Shown here piece after piece: positions 32,188 to 43,569 of a DNA stretch of 47,236 bases. Source of the DNA: Sperchopsis tessellata (Eukaryota; Arthropoda; Insecta; Coleoptera; Hydrophilidae); contig JAWQRN010000040.1 in assembly GCA_033557685.1 (NCBI GenBank), forward strand, positions 1 through 47,236, read 5' to 3'. The position numbers and the translations under genes are program-made. The notes below the pieces were generated by a model that searched no databases, was not told where the DNA came from, and saw only the letters and a program-made list of their open reading frames with translations. How positions within the stretch are numbered: position 1 is the first letter of the stretch; the number at the start of each line of letters is the position of its first letter.

Positions 32188-33980
32188 TGTCATTTCGGAG
32201 ATAAGTGACTCTAAATTATGGGATTGATAAACGTAATTTATTAAATTTTTGTACTAAATATTAAATATTTTTATATTATTATATGGTATTCCAAAGTATA
32301 ATAATATGTTACATATACAAATGTCTACGGTGCTTCATGTTCGAGCTCATTAAATATACTGCCCATTGGGATGACAATTTTTTTCAGAGCTTTATCCTTT
32401 GATAGGACAATTCTTTGATAAAATATTAAAAAAAAAAAAGATATAAACAAAAATGAAATATGAGATTATATTTAAGCTAGAGCTCTTCAAAAATACGAAT
32501 TTTTTGTCATTTCTTGAAAAATTCTGGGGCAAATATTTTACTTTTGCTTGTATCATGGCCAGTGAGCAGTAAATTTAGTGAGTTTGATTACAAACTAATT
32601 TTTATCTCAAAAATAGAGAACCGACTATAACAAATCTTATTTATATAAAATATTATAATAGTTTCGAATACTATATAATAATATCAAAACTTTCACAGTC
32701 TTATTCATAATATTTTTGAAGTGGGAACTAAAGCAGGTTTACCATGTATGAATAAAACAGTTAATATTTTGAAAACATAATTCGTTCATCAACCCACAAC
32801 CTCCGCCAGTGATTGTCAGGTAAATTTTATTTTATTTATATTAATTAACATAATATCTCCATGTACAAAAGTTAATCACGTTATTGCAATATATAACTGC
32901 GATAAGTATTAAGATGATAAACGAACAACTGAAAGTTATTAATTTAAGTTTCTCTGGGTTTAGCAGTCAGAAAAACAAATAATTAGTTGGATTTATTATA
33001 TAATATTCATGTCTTTTTTGACAATAATCGATGTTTCGGTCGCTTATATTCGCTGTCCTTCTTCACAGATCCTCAAGGAAGAGAGGAAAAACAATTAATA
33101 ATTTAATTATTAAATAAAGAGAAAAGTGCAAAAACATACCTGCCTGAAAACTTCCGACAGGTAAAAAACAAGGAAGAAAATCCCTGCATGTCCTAGTTTT
33201 TCAATAAAACACAGTTAACAATGAATTAAAAACTTAAAACTATTTACACATTAAAAATTGGCTAGAGGTATTATCTCAACCTGATAAAGACATGTGCCAT
33301 TCAAGATGGTGGCAGACAGTATTCAAACAGCAAACTAACACTTTATGTCACTTTATGGCTTTAAAAATTATAGCAACAAAAAATTACAGATGGTCAAATA
33401 AATAAACTCTAAGTTATAAATATCCCCATGTAAAGAGACAGTAAAATTCAAGCCTGTCTGTAAACAGGTAAAAGGACTCAAATGCTAAGAAACCCAAAAC
33501 TCTGCGCATTAATTAATTAAAGAACAAGATAAACACAAACCCAAGGGCCGATTTCAGTGACAATTAGGAGATAAACATTTATTTAAAAACAGACCAAAAC
33601 AAAACTACCCATATGAAGACACTTTTATGAATCCAAAAAAATGGTAAATTCAAATAACCAATGATAATGACCTATAGAAAAATCAAAATAACCAAACCCA
33701 ATTTGCCAAAGGCAGGTGAACACTCATTTTAAGAACCGTAAATTTCCTACAAAGAGATATATAAAAAATAACATATACATAAAGAATATGTACATAAAGA
33801 AATTTAAAAAATGTTATAATAGCCAGAAAATTGGAATTAAGAGAAGAAACCAGAACATTATTTTATACTGGTTTTGGCTCCAACAACATTGAAGAGATGA
33901 CAGACAACCCTTCAGTGTCACGTTTAAAATTCATGGAGGTTTTATTGCTGGTAATATGACACATTTCAGGAAAATTGCGT
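31890..33980. other. AT-rich interval with an (AT)n microsatellite at 32153-32184
   Basis: An uninterrupted (TA/AT) run of about 16 units lies at 32153-32184. Otherwise no gene is recognised. The stretch around 33010-33080 (AATCGATGTTTCGGTCGC on plus) resembles the terminal sequences of some Penelope-like or LINE elements, but I could not confirm it. Confidence 0.4.
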
Positions 33981-33984
33981 CTCT

Positions 33985-34650
33985 GTTTATGAGGTCCCGT
34001 CTAGCAGATATTTATTGGTAGCGTTTAGATTCATTTCCAAGCTTAATTTACGCGAGGTTAGTTCAGACGATATACAGCTCAAAAATAATTATAATATTTG
34101 CGAACCAGCTCTATGGCCTAAAATAATAACTGATCCGGTTAGAATGCCTCTAATTGAAATAGGTTCCATTAAACGCTTGGATTTCGATTTTTCGCGAGAT
34201 TAGAGTAACCGGTCATTCTCCACCTTATATTATTATAAGAAAATTAGTAATGTAGAAAAAATCATTGGTTGATATATTCAAAATCTCGAGATTATGTATT
34301 TTGCTTTTATTATACAATTTATTTCTAATAATGGTAATAATAAATGTGTTTTCTTTGATGATAAAGGATATGACGATTGGAATCATTTGTCTAGAAATTT
34401 AGAAAGACATGAAAAAAGTAAAGGACATTATATATGTTACGTTTAGATAGGATGGATGCGATAAACGAAATTTTTTCGAAATTGGAGTAAAAAGGCATGA
34501 TCGAACATATTATATGGTATATGCAATTTAGCAGGACAAAATTTGGCTCTCAGGGGTCATAATAATAAATTCTATCATCGCAATAACGGAAACTTTGTGT
34601 ATATTCGCATATGTATAATTTTCAGTAGAAGTTTGAGTGCCTGGCTCATG
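33985..34650 (+). pseudogene. hAT-type transposase fragment with TTF-like zinc-finger region
   Basis: A first segment at 34105-34200 reads CEPALWPKIITDPVRMPLIE and RLDFDFSRD. Then VFFDDKGYDDWNHLSRNLER and HEKSKGHY occur at about 34345-34425. A third segment in another frame contains LAGQNLALRGHNNKFYHRNN at about 34525-34580 and GNFVYI. This order matches the N-terminal TTF-type zinc finger and the following helix of hAT transposases related to ZMYM1-like proteins. Stops separate the segments. It is a different hAT family from the relic at 31540-31880. Confidence 0.7.
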
Positions 34651-35459
34651 AAGCAATATATCTGTAATCGGAGCAATCCTTCGCATTGTGTTTCTTTGGT
34701 AAGACCACTTTTTACCCCTCAGTGGTGAAAAGTACCCCTTAAGTGATAATTCCTGTATTACATACGACAGGCCATTGTTAAACCTAAGGGCTTCTCGAAG
34801 TTTCCAATATGGTGCGAGTCAGCCTCAGTCAGTCTTTGAAGAGTCATTTCAAAATATCTGATCAAGTCGATCTAAAGCATCGAGCCTGTAATGTTCACCC
34901 TTTTTAGCTTGAGATCGGTAAAAAACTTCAATAAAGCGTGTTCTATACGACGAATAATTTTATACACGATTTCTATTCACAACTCAACATAAGACCATAA
35001 TAAGGCCGATTAAGGTTCCATGTCAATTAGTGTACACCAACGTGGGCAAGTGAAAGTGTCTTGTTTCGTATGTGCTTTGGGTCGTGTACATGTTTTGTCC
35101 AGAAACAAATGACGATCTACTTCCTTCTTAATTCACAATCCCATCCTATATTCCTAAATTTCATCGAATCCTGAGACGAAACTAGCCAGGAGCAGATACA
35201 AGGTAGCTATAAAAGTAGTCATTTGGTAGAAATACTGTACTATTGCTAAAGCACATTTGTTATTCTTTAATTTAGTAATAGATGCATATATTGTTAAATC
35301 TTCTAAAAAGACCAACGAGCTATAAATACACGTTCACTTCATAAACAATTTATCTCGGTATTTAAACAGTTAGCTCTTCCAGCTGCATCAACTTAGCCTA
35401 TGCATTTAAACAATTTGATCCTAGCGATTAAACATTTTGGTCATATCCAGACCGGATTG
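34651..35459. other. Interval without recognised gene
   Basis: No protein family or structural RNA recognised; possibly more degraded transposon sequence. Confidence 0.35.
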
Positions 35460-36540
35460 CTACAACGAAGATACAACCACTAATGTCGATTTCAGCCATT
35501 CTTGAGGTATTTCGCCAGTTACAAATATCACATTGTAAAAATCTACCAGAGGTTGGAAATCTTCAATTAACTTAATAATTCCTGTGAAAACGTTCTCTGG
35601 ATATATTGCTTCTTTGTTATTCTAATTGCGCCCGTTTCAATATTATTCTCAAATAGCTCCGCTCAACAGTCCCCAAAATGATATCTTGTGTATTCTTTCC
35701 ACTCTTTTACCTTTAATTTAGGATACAGGATAATATTACTATGTTTGTCCTTTAGTAAACTACATTGTTTCTTCTAACCTAAATCTGTAATTTCATTTAC
35801 ATTCTTGTGCACCCCAAACATGTCATAATTGGCTGTAATGCTTCTATTTGCCATATATTTCTCCTTTGCTTCTTTTATCTTTTTTCTAATTAGTCTGCAG
35901 TGTTCTCTGTATTTCGGCATATCCTAATTTTTGTTTTTACGGCGTTCTTCCGTTAGGCAACGTATCTCTGGAGTCATTCATTGTTGCTTCCTTTACATTA
36001 CCTTGGAATTTAATTTACTTCGTGTTTATATCCGTGGTCATATCCTTTGTATCATGCATTTCTTGTAAATGTCTCGCGATGTTTTATTCCATATTTGATT
36101 GCGTTATTAATTAATATTTCTCCTTTTAGTGTATTTCTATTGATTTTCTGTTAAATTATTCTTAGTCTCACTCTGAATATTGCTAATATCGGGTTGTAAT
36201 CTGCCCTAAGTTCACTCTTGGATATATTTTTGCAGAAAGTATTGAGTTTCTATATCGTTTATTGATCATTGTGAGGTCTATTTGATTTCTGATTATTCGA
36301 TATTTTGTATGCCATGGACGTCCATTTATAGGATCTGCACTTAGGTAATTTAAATCAAGTATTTACAACCATTAGTACTTTTGATTGATAGTACTCGATA
36401 AGCCTACCCCTCTGTCGTTATAAATTCATCTGTTTTCCCACTTTTACTTTAAGGTTTGCTACCTCTCCATAATGATTTGAATGTTAGCTAATAGTTCTTA
36501 GATAAAAGCTACAGATTGCAATATTTTCAACGTCAAACAT
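35460..36540 (-). pseudogene. RTE-type LINE, endonuclease and linker region
   Basis: The minus strand reads YRIIRNQIDLTMINKRYRNS and AKIYPRVNLG at about 36310-36195. This corresponds to the last endonuclease motifs of RTE-like elements (NQIDYI...F..SV...TYPGADV..DH). A linker follows with ERRKNK, IRKKIKEAKEKYMANRS (about 35905-35850) and VHKNVNEITDLG. The start of RT appears near 35570-35480 (FVTGEIPQEWLKSTLV). Stops are frequent. It overlaps the RT portion present at 28480-29650 and differs from it, so the two are separate copies. Confidence 0.7.
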
Positions 36541-36603
36541 TTTTCGTTGGACTGGCCTTTCTTGAATACCTTTGTTTCGTGATCTTTATACGAAAGTAAA
36601 TTT

Positions 36604-37593
36604 GGTAACGGTGCTCAGTACAAGAAGTAGCATCCGTCGTGTGGACGCAAATAAGTGCTCGAGCACACTTCTGTCTCTCTTCAACATGTACAAATAATGT
36701 TTAGCTGGTCACAATCCCTCAACAAACTTATAAATTTAAATATTTCAATTATGTCAATACATTTTGATAGGTAATTAACCTACCTTTTGACGATATGATT
36801 TTAATCGAGGAGAAATTTTTGTAAAAGCTGCTATGGTCCATCTACGGTAAACGTATGTCACCCACCTCCAGCAACGATTAAAGATTTGTCGAACCCACTT
36901 TTCTCCAAGGAGGTGTAAGAGCACCAGATGTTAAGAAATGTGTAGTTTCTCCCTAAAGGAAAGCGGGGTCGCCAGAACTGTGATCATTGATATCCGAAGT
37001 TACGTCCTTTCGAAATATGGTATTTGTATTTAGTTATTTACCTCCGCGTGTCAACGAATGCGATTGTTGCTGGTGGTGGGTGACAGAAATATACCATGAA
37101 TGTGCCATAGCAGCAATTGGTAACAATTCTACTGAATGTTTTCCGTAATAAGGTTCAATTGAAAATAGCTACACATTTCTTAACAACTGGTGCTCTTGGA
37201 CCCCCTTGGAGGAAAGTGGGGTCGAAAAAAATCTGATCGTCGACGCCCGATGTGATGTCCTGTCGGTGTATCTTCTTTGCATTAGATAATTTACCTACAT
37301 ATGTCCGTGAATGCGATCGATGCTAGCAACTTTCACAAAAGTTTCTCCCTGATTGAACATATATAGTCGAAAGCTAGGTTAAATACTTATTAAATGAAAT
37401 AATTAAAAAATTTATTTCGGAAGGATGGTAATTTGACCGCTAACTGGTTTAAAATGTTAATTTATTAGCATTATTAAGGGATTGTGCAACAGATATGTAT
37501 CATTTATAAAAGTTGGAGGAAGATAGAAGTGTGCTCTAACACATATTTACGTCTAGATTAGGCATGCTATTGCTCGTACTGAGCAACGTTGCC
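36604..37593. mobile_element. Foldback-like element with long inverted arms
   Basis: The left arm (36604-36945) is similar to the reverse complement of the right arm (37593-37171). The outer ends are GGTAACGGTGCTCAGTAC against GTACTGAGCAACGTTGCC. Inner blocks include CACCAGATGTTAAGAAATGT against its complement. The centre (36946-37170) contains a further partial copy, because 36957-37090 resembles 37203-37335 in direct orientation. It encodes no protein, and I saw no clear target duplication. It lies about 145 bp upstream of the PRPF38A start codon and may overlap its promoter. Confidence 0.7.
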
Positions 37594-37738
37594 AGCTCAC
37601 TATCTTGGCGTTATGCATAAAACCTACAGAGTTCAGTTTTAACACAACAAATTATCTGAGGTTATGTATGTTTATTTCACTGAATTTTCAATTGTAAAGA
37701 AATTTACATGTTCAGTTCACAAGTAATCTACATTAAAT

Positions 37739-39222
37739 ATGGCAAATAGAACAGTTAAAGATGCAAAGTCAGTTCATGGTACTAATCCCCAATATTTAGT
37801 AGAAAAAATTATACGTTCTCGTATATACGATTCGAAATATTGGAAGGAAGAATGCTTTGCTCTTACTGCAGAATTGTTAGTGGACAAAGCAATGGAACTT
37901 CGATTTATTGGTGGAGTACATAGTGGTAATATTAAACCCACACCTTTTTTGTGTCTTACATTGAAAATGTTACAAATTCAACCCGAAAAAGATATCGTTG
38001 TGGAATTCATTAAAAATGAAGAGTTTAAATATGTTCGTGCATTAGGAGCATTTTATATGAGACTAACAGGATCTTCTGTAGATTCTTATAAATACTTAGA
38101 ACCACTTTATAATGACAACAGAAAACTTAGACGTCAGAATAGATCTGCACAGTTTGAATTAGTACATATGGATGAATTTATTGATGAACTATTACGGGAA
38201 GAAAGAGTAAGTATTATATTACATCAGTTTTAGCATTTCAACAATAAAAACATTTCATGTAGTCCTCTTTCCTTGAAATATTTAATTTACATCTTTTGCC
38301 TGACTATATCTTGCAGCACCTAATCAACTATGTTAACTATATTTATAAATATATATATATAAAACAACAAATTATTACGGTTGAATGAAATGGTTCGACA
38401 ACATTTTTATCATTTTATTTTTTTAAGGTATTAAATTGTCATTAAAAATAAATTCAAAAACAGCTTTAAAATAAATATCTAATTTATTTATTAGTACTAC
38501 TGTACGTATTACTCACAGTAAAAATCTACAGGCACAAGATATTTTCTTTATTACTAAACACAATAATTTATTTGGGTTTTTGAAACACCAGATAGTACTT
38601 GTCATATTTAACGTTGGTAGGTATTTGGTACATAAATTTATCTGCTACATAATACTATTTCCTAAGCTTCACATCTACTTATATTGAAATCATATACCTT
38701 GCAGTTTTCATCTGCTAAATCATCTTTTCCATAGCTGATAAGATGGTTTTCGGTCAAGAGTGTCCATAATATATATTTAATTTAAATATTTTGTAGGTTT
38801 GTGATGTTATATTACCAAGAATTCAAAAACGGCATGTGCTAGAAGAAAATAATGAAATTGACGCCAAAATATCAGCATTGGAAGATGATTTAGATGAAGA
38901 CATAGAAATAGAAGATGATTTGAAATACAAACTAGAAGATACTACGAAAAGAGAAGAAAAAGAACGACATGTTGAGAAAAAACGTAAACGAAGTAGATCA
39001 AGAGAAAAGCATAGAGAGAAGGAAAAAACTAAAACAAAAGATAGGGATAAAGAAAAGGATAAACGTGATCGTAAAGAAAAAGATAGAAGAAGAGATGATG
39101 ATCGAAAGCGTGATGACAGAAAACGGGATGACGACAAAAAGAGAGATGACGATCGTAAACGTGGGGATGATGATAGAAAGAGAGATGACGAAAGAAGAAG
39201 AGATCGAGAAAGACATCATTAA
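37739..39222 (+). CDS. PRPF38A: Pre-mRNA-splicing factor 38A (two exons: 37739-38206 and 38797-39222)
   Basis: PRPF38A is a spliceosomal protein that joins with the tri-snRNP and is needed for activation of the B complex in the nucleus. Exon 1 starts MANRTVKDAKSVHGTNPQYL and holds most of the PRP38 domain (KYWKEECFALTAELLVDKAM, KMLQIQPEKDIVVEFI, YVRALGAFYMRLTGS). It ends at codon 156 before GTAAGT. Exon 2 begins after a TTGTAG acceptor at 38797 with VCDVILPRIQKRHVLEE, restoring the family sequence in phase 0. The 590-bp intron is AT-rich. The product is 297 residues, close to the ~312 of the human protein. The C-terminal ~100 residues are an acidic patch and then an R/K/D repeat tail (RKRDD units), taking the place of the RS-like tail. 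No damage is seen. Confidence 0.95.
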
Positions 39223-39240
39223 TGTTATAAGATTTTTTAA

Positions 39241-39246
39241 AATAAA
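39241..39246 (+). promoter_or_regulatory. Polyadenylation signal of PRPF38A
   Basis: AATAAA lies 18 bases after the stop codon, followed by T-rich sequence. Confidence 0.6.
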
Positions 39247-39249
39247 TAT

Positions 39250-40468
39250 ACAATTCAGTAAATCTTAGTTTTATTTTTAAATTAATTTAAATCGTTCTAA
39301 ACAAAAGTAACATTATTAATATGTCATCATTTTCTATGCCCTGAACACACCATTTCAACTTGCTATGATTGTTGTGGAAAAGGTCTTGCTAAATAACTTT
39401 GTATATTATATTATTTGGTTGCTATAATTTTTTCTTTTTAAATTAAATTAAGCTATCATAAAAGTGGACTTTTCTAAACAGTTGTTTTCTTTGATTAAAT
39501 GGTAAATTAATATATATGTATAATATGGCCATTCTTTGAATGGTTTCAGTTAAAAATAAGTATCAAATTTATAATGAAATTCTAATGCTGTGACTATCGC
39601 TTTTGTGAATAATATAAGATTGTGTTATATCACTCAATCAATGGTTATATACCATTCGATTATTGACAGTAGGCACTTTGAATCTTTAAACTGGAAATAT
39701 ACCGGAACGAACAGAAATTAATAACTATATTGTTTTAATAGAGATTATATTTTATAGTTATATAAGTTTTGTTACACTTTTTGACTGAACCGGTCAGTGA
39801 GCCCAACAGCATATTTATTTCAATCAATCATATGTCCAATTTTATGAAAATGTATTTAATTTAGTTTCATTGTTTACAGCACTTACGTGGTATAATATCT
39901 TGTCCTCATGTCTAGATTTACTGAATAAATCTTTTGGGAAGAGAAGCACTTCTGTTCTTTTAAGAAAAATACCACTTTGGTCAGTACTACAAAAATTGTT
40001 GAAATAGAGATACAAATGTTTACATAATACAGAAATATTTATATGATGAGGTAAACACTATAAATTTCTAGAACCTATATTATAAAAATATAATATACAA
40101 ACTTTTTGATTTGCACTGTAGCTTTTCAAAAACTTGGCACCATTTTCATATCTTCTCTTCACTTTGGAAAATTAGACTTCCCTCCATACTATATGCATTA
40201 CCATAGTCAGCTGCCTTATTTACTGTTGCATTATTGCATTCCTCGTTTTTGTTAATCCCTGCTCTTGGATACAGAATCTTGATCATAACATGAAATATGC
40301 TTTCTAATTAGGAACATTTTGCCAATCTCAAGGAGGCATGAGGAGTGAGTTAATGAAAAGTGGCCCCTACTGATAAAATATTGAATAATAATAAAACCAA
40401 TCAAGTATACATACAAAATGTGTTCCTTGAATACGCAATCTTGATACTTTTTATATTTTCATACGTAA
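39250..40468. other. AT-rich intergenic sequence downstream of PRPF38A
   Basis: No gene or element recognised. Confidence 0.4.
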
Positions 40469-40857
40469 TGTTAACGATTCGGCAAGTTACATACATATGC
40501 ACTTGCATATCATAGTGTTAAGACTCTACTGCAGAGTAACTACGCTACTAACTAATAGTAACTCATGGTATGGAACGTACAAGCTAACAATCTGGGCTTT
40601 CGATATCCCGAATAGCCGAGAGTATACTTCTGCCTTCTAGCATCGAATCATATGCCTATATATATATATATATATACACCACTACGACAATCGAGGAGTA
40701 GTCGAAGTTAATGCCCCTACAGACCTGTGAAGGTCTAGAGAGACGCGTCGAATACAGTTGTATAATTTATCATTGTGTTAATGTTAACTAAATATTTTAA
40801 AATAAATACATTTTAAACTTCTTGAACTGTTATTTGTGAAACCATAAAAACGCTACA
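40469..40857 (+). repeat. Solo LTR related to gypsy copy C
   Basis: It starts TGTTAACGAT and ends CGCTACA. Its right two thirds align with 15690-16043, with identical blocks including CTGCAGAGTAACTACG and TACAGTTGTATAATTTATCA. It contains a TA microsatellite at about 40658-40676 where the copy C LTR has only a few TA units. No internal element sequence is attached on either side. Flanking bases give no obvious target duplication. Confidence 0.75.
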
Positions 40858-41358
40858 ATATGTAAAATTACATATCCAGAAGTATGAATAATAATAATGT
40901 AATTATAATAAAAATAAAATACCTGCTTGTGATCCTCGTTAAGACTTACTACATTGTGTTAGCTTATCACACTCGTTAATTAACTAGAGACCGTCAGAAG
41001 CACAGGGTTGCAAGTAGCCGAGCGAAATTGGAAACAAGACAGTTATATGACCTACAATTTCTAGCGTATGACTGCACCAAGTCTGTACATGCATCTATGC
41101 ATGCCTGTACGTCAGTGCGTTGTATGTTTTTATTTGGGCAACATTGAAGTTTGTTTGTTTTTACAATTTTATATATTACAACGGGTGCATTAAGTTTGTT
41201 GTCAAATACAACTCTAAATTAATTATAATCTATAAATAAATACTTTTCAAACCCACATCTCACAATTCTAATATGTAGATTTTTCCACGGTGGTTTATTG
41301 ACCAAGTGCTTTGTTTACATCATTGATATAATAGTAACATGTATTCAACACGAGTAAT
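40858..41358. other. Intergenic interval
   Basis: AT-rich, no gene recognised. Confidence 0.4.
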
Positions 41359-41370
41359 ATTTATATTATT

Positions 41371-43556
41371 ATTATTATTATAATCGGTTCCTCTTCTACC
41401 ATTTTAAGGTGTAGAGGTTTTTAAACCCTCAGTCATTGCACCCTCTCTTACTGAACCCAAGCCATCCCTGTCTGTCGTGTGTCAATCTTTTGGCTGATTC
41501 CCACTCACTTCCTCTCTCCTCGATCTTTTGGGCCACCGTTCAATCCCAAGTCTTAGCTGGTCTTCCTCTCGGTCTTCTTCCCTGAGCCCGGGGGCTCCCC
41601 ACACTTGCTTTGTCACTACTCTCGTCCATTCTGTTTAGAAGCCCGAACCATCTGAGCTGTCCCTCTACAATCGTTTCATTTACCCTCTGCACTAGTAGTT
41701 TCTGTCTTATGTCTTGATTTCTTATGTGATCTCTGCGTGATACTCCTTCCACCCGTCTCAGAAACTTTATTTCCGCAGCCTGAATTCTGCTCTTATGCCT
41801 TTCCGTGAGCACCCACAATTCACTACCATGTATCAAGGCTGGGACATGTACAGTGTTAAAACCAGTCATTTTCGTCTCTTTACTTATCTCCCTTCTTCCC
41901 AAGAAGTCCCTGTTTAGACAATGAAAGAGACGTGCCGCACTTTGCCGTCTACTGCTCACTTCAACCTCCATTCCTCCCGCACTGTCAATCACCTATCCAA
42001 GATATCTAAATGTCTGCACCTGTTCAACTCATTCATTGTCTTATTAACGTTTATTTTCGTGTTCTTCAGCCTCAACTCTCTGCTCCAGATATCGATACTT
42101 TTCTGTAGTTCCCGCTCTGAACCCTCATATACAACCATGTCATCCGCAAATGCTCCCATTGATATCCCAACATTTCTCAGATTTTTGTAACCCACATTAA
42201 GTCCCATACATGTTTTCATAACTTCATCCAATAATATAAAGAAAAGCATAGAGCTGAGTGTTCCTCCCTGCCTCAATCCTCGTCCCACGAAAAATTCCTC
42301 TGATTAGAAGATTCCTTTCGACTCCTCTTCATCTAAGAATTCCCCAGACATCGCTCCTCTCCACTCTATCGAAGGCCTTCTCCAAATCGATGAAGCACAA
42401 GAATGCTTCCTTGTTCCGTTAAAAAAATTTCTCCTGAACCTGCCTCAGTAAGTAACTGAGGTCCTGAGTGCTCCTCCCAGCCCGAAAGCGAATTTATTCG
42501 TCCTCCATCAATGGGTTAACTATTTCTCCTAGCCTGTCTCCTAATATTCTTTCGCATAACTTACCAGGTACACTGAGGAGTGAAATTCCCCTATAGTTCT
42601 CGCACTTTCTCTTGTCTCCCTTTTTAATTATAGGCAATATTATCGCCGTCTGCCAATTCCTCGGTACCTGTTGATACATCCAGGCTAACACATAGAAAGC
42701 ACTGAGCAGCTTAATCCCTGCCTCTCCCATGTATTTCACCATCTCTGGAATAACTCTGTCATGTCCTGCTACCTTTCCCACTTTCACTGCTCTAATAGCT
42801 CTCCTGATCTTCCTCGGTTATATGAACTTCCTCCCTATCCTCTTCCCTCTCCAACTCATCCTGTCTCCAGACCTGTCCCTAGTCAATCTCTCCCTCCAGC
42901 AATTCCATGAAAAATTCCCTCCATCTCGCCATGATCAATCTGGGTTCCATCATCATATCTCCATATCTGTCCTCCACCGGGTTCAAGGACCCATTGTTTA
43001 GCTTTTCCTAAGTTTCTTAACACACTGTAAAGTAGCTTTTGATTCTCCTTACTATGTCTTCTCCATAGTCCCTTATACCCTGCTCCATTAATATCTGGTA
43101 CTTCATTCGTACTTGCATGTTACTAAGTTTGTAGGACATTATGTTTTCTTTTTGTTTTGCCTCCGTGCTGTGCTTACTACCCTTTTCTGCCTTGTGTTTT
43201 CTGCTTTTCACCGCAGCCACCAACAAATAATAATCACTATTGATTTCAGCACCACTCTTTACTCTCACATCCTTTATCTTCTTATTTGTCTTTTCCACAA
43301 GCACATAATCGATGATGGATCTCTCTCCTCTTCCTGGTTCCTCTCTTGGGATTTTGTGTATGTCCCTGTGCTGGTAGAACGCGTTCAAAATCACCAGATT
43401 GTTGTCTCCACAGAACTCAACTAGCCGTCTTCCATTATTATTCCTTGATGCTTCACCATACTTTCCCATAACACTTTCTAGATTCTTGTTGTTATTCCCT
43501 ACTCTTGTATTAAAATACAGATCTTCTCTGTAATTCTCCATCACTGTCATTATCTT
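41371..43556 (-). pseudogene. RTE-type LINE, 5'-truncated, with endonuclease end, RT and tail
   Basis: On the minus strand the endonuclease end (43550-43017) reads NGRRLVEFCGDNNLVILNAF and RSIIDYVLVEK. It then has SDYYLL, with Tyr where the catalytic His of SDH is expected. RT follows (42787-42494) with VAGHDRVIPEMVKYMGEAG, PRNWQTAIILPIIKKGDKR and YRGISLLSVPGKLCERIL. The segment 42288-41989 has LRQGGTLSSMLFFILLDEVM and the catalytic AFADDMVVYEG. The C-terminal domain at 41992-41540 contains LIHGSELWVL and LRWFGLLNRM. At least three frameshifts break it. Its 3' end is an (ATT/AAT)n run near 41363-41381, as is usual for RTE elements. The 12-bp ATTTATATTATT at 41359-41370 and 43557-43568 may be the target duplication. 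Confidence 0.8.
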
Positions 43557-43569
43557 ATTTATATTATTT

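Noticed and set aside
33000..33080. Penelope-like element end with a hammerhead ribozyme
   Set aside because: The GAAAC-like part is present on the minus strand, but the CTGATGA core is not, and no Penelope RT was found nearby.
38823..39268. Several overlapping open frames on both strands across the PRPF38A tail
   Set aside because: They are shadows of the low-complexity R/K/D-coding repeat; only the frame continuing exon 1 matches the protein family.
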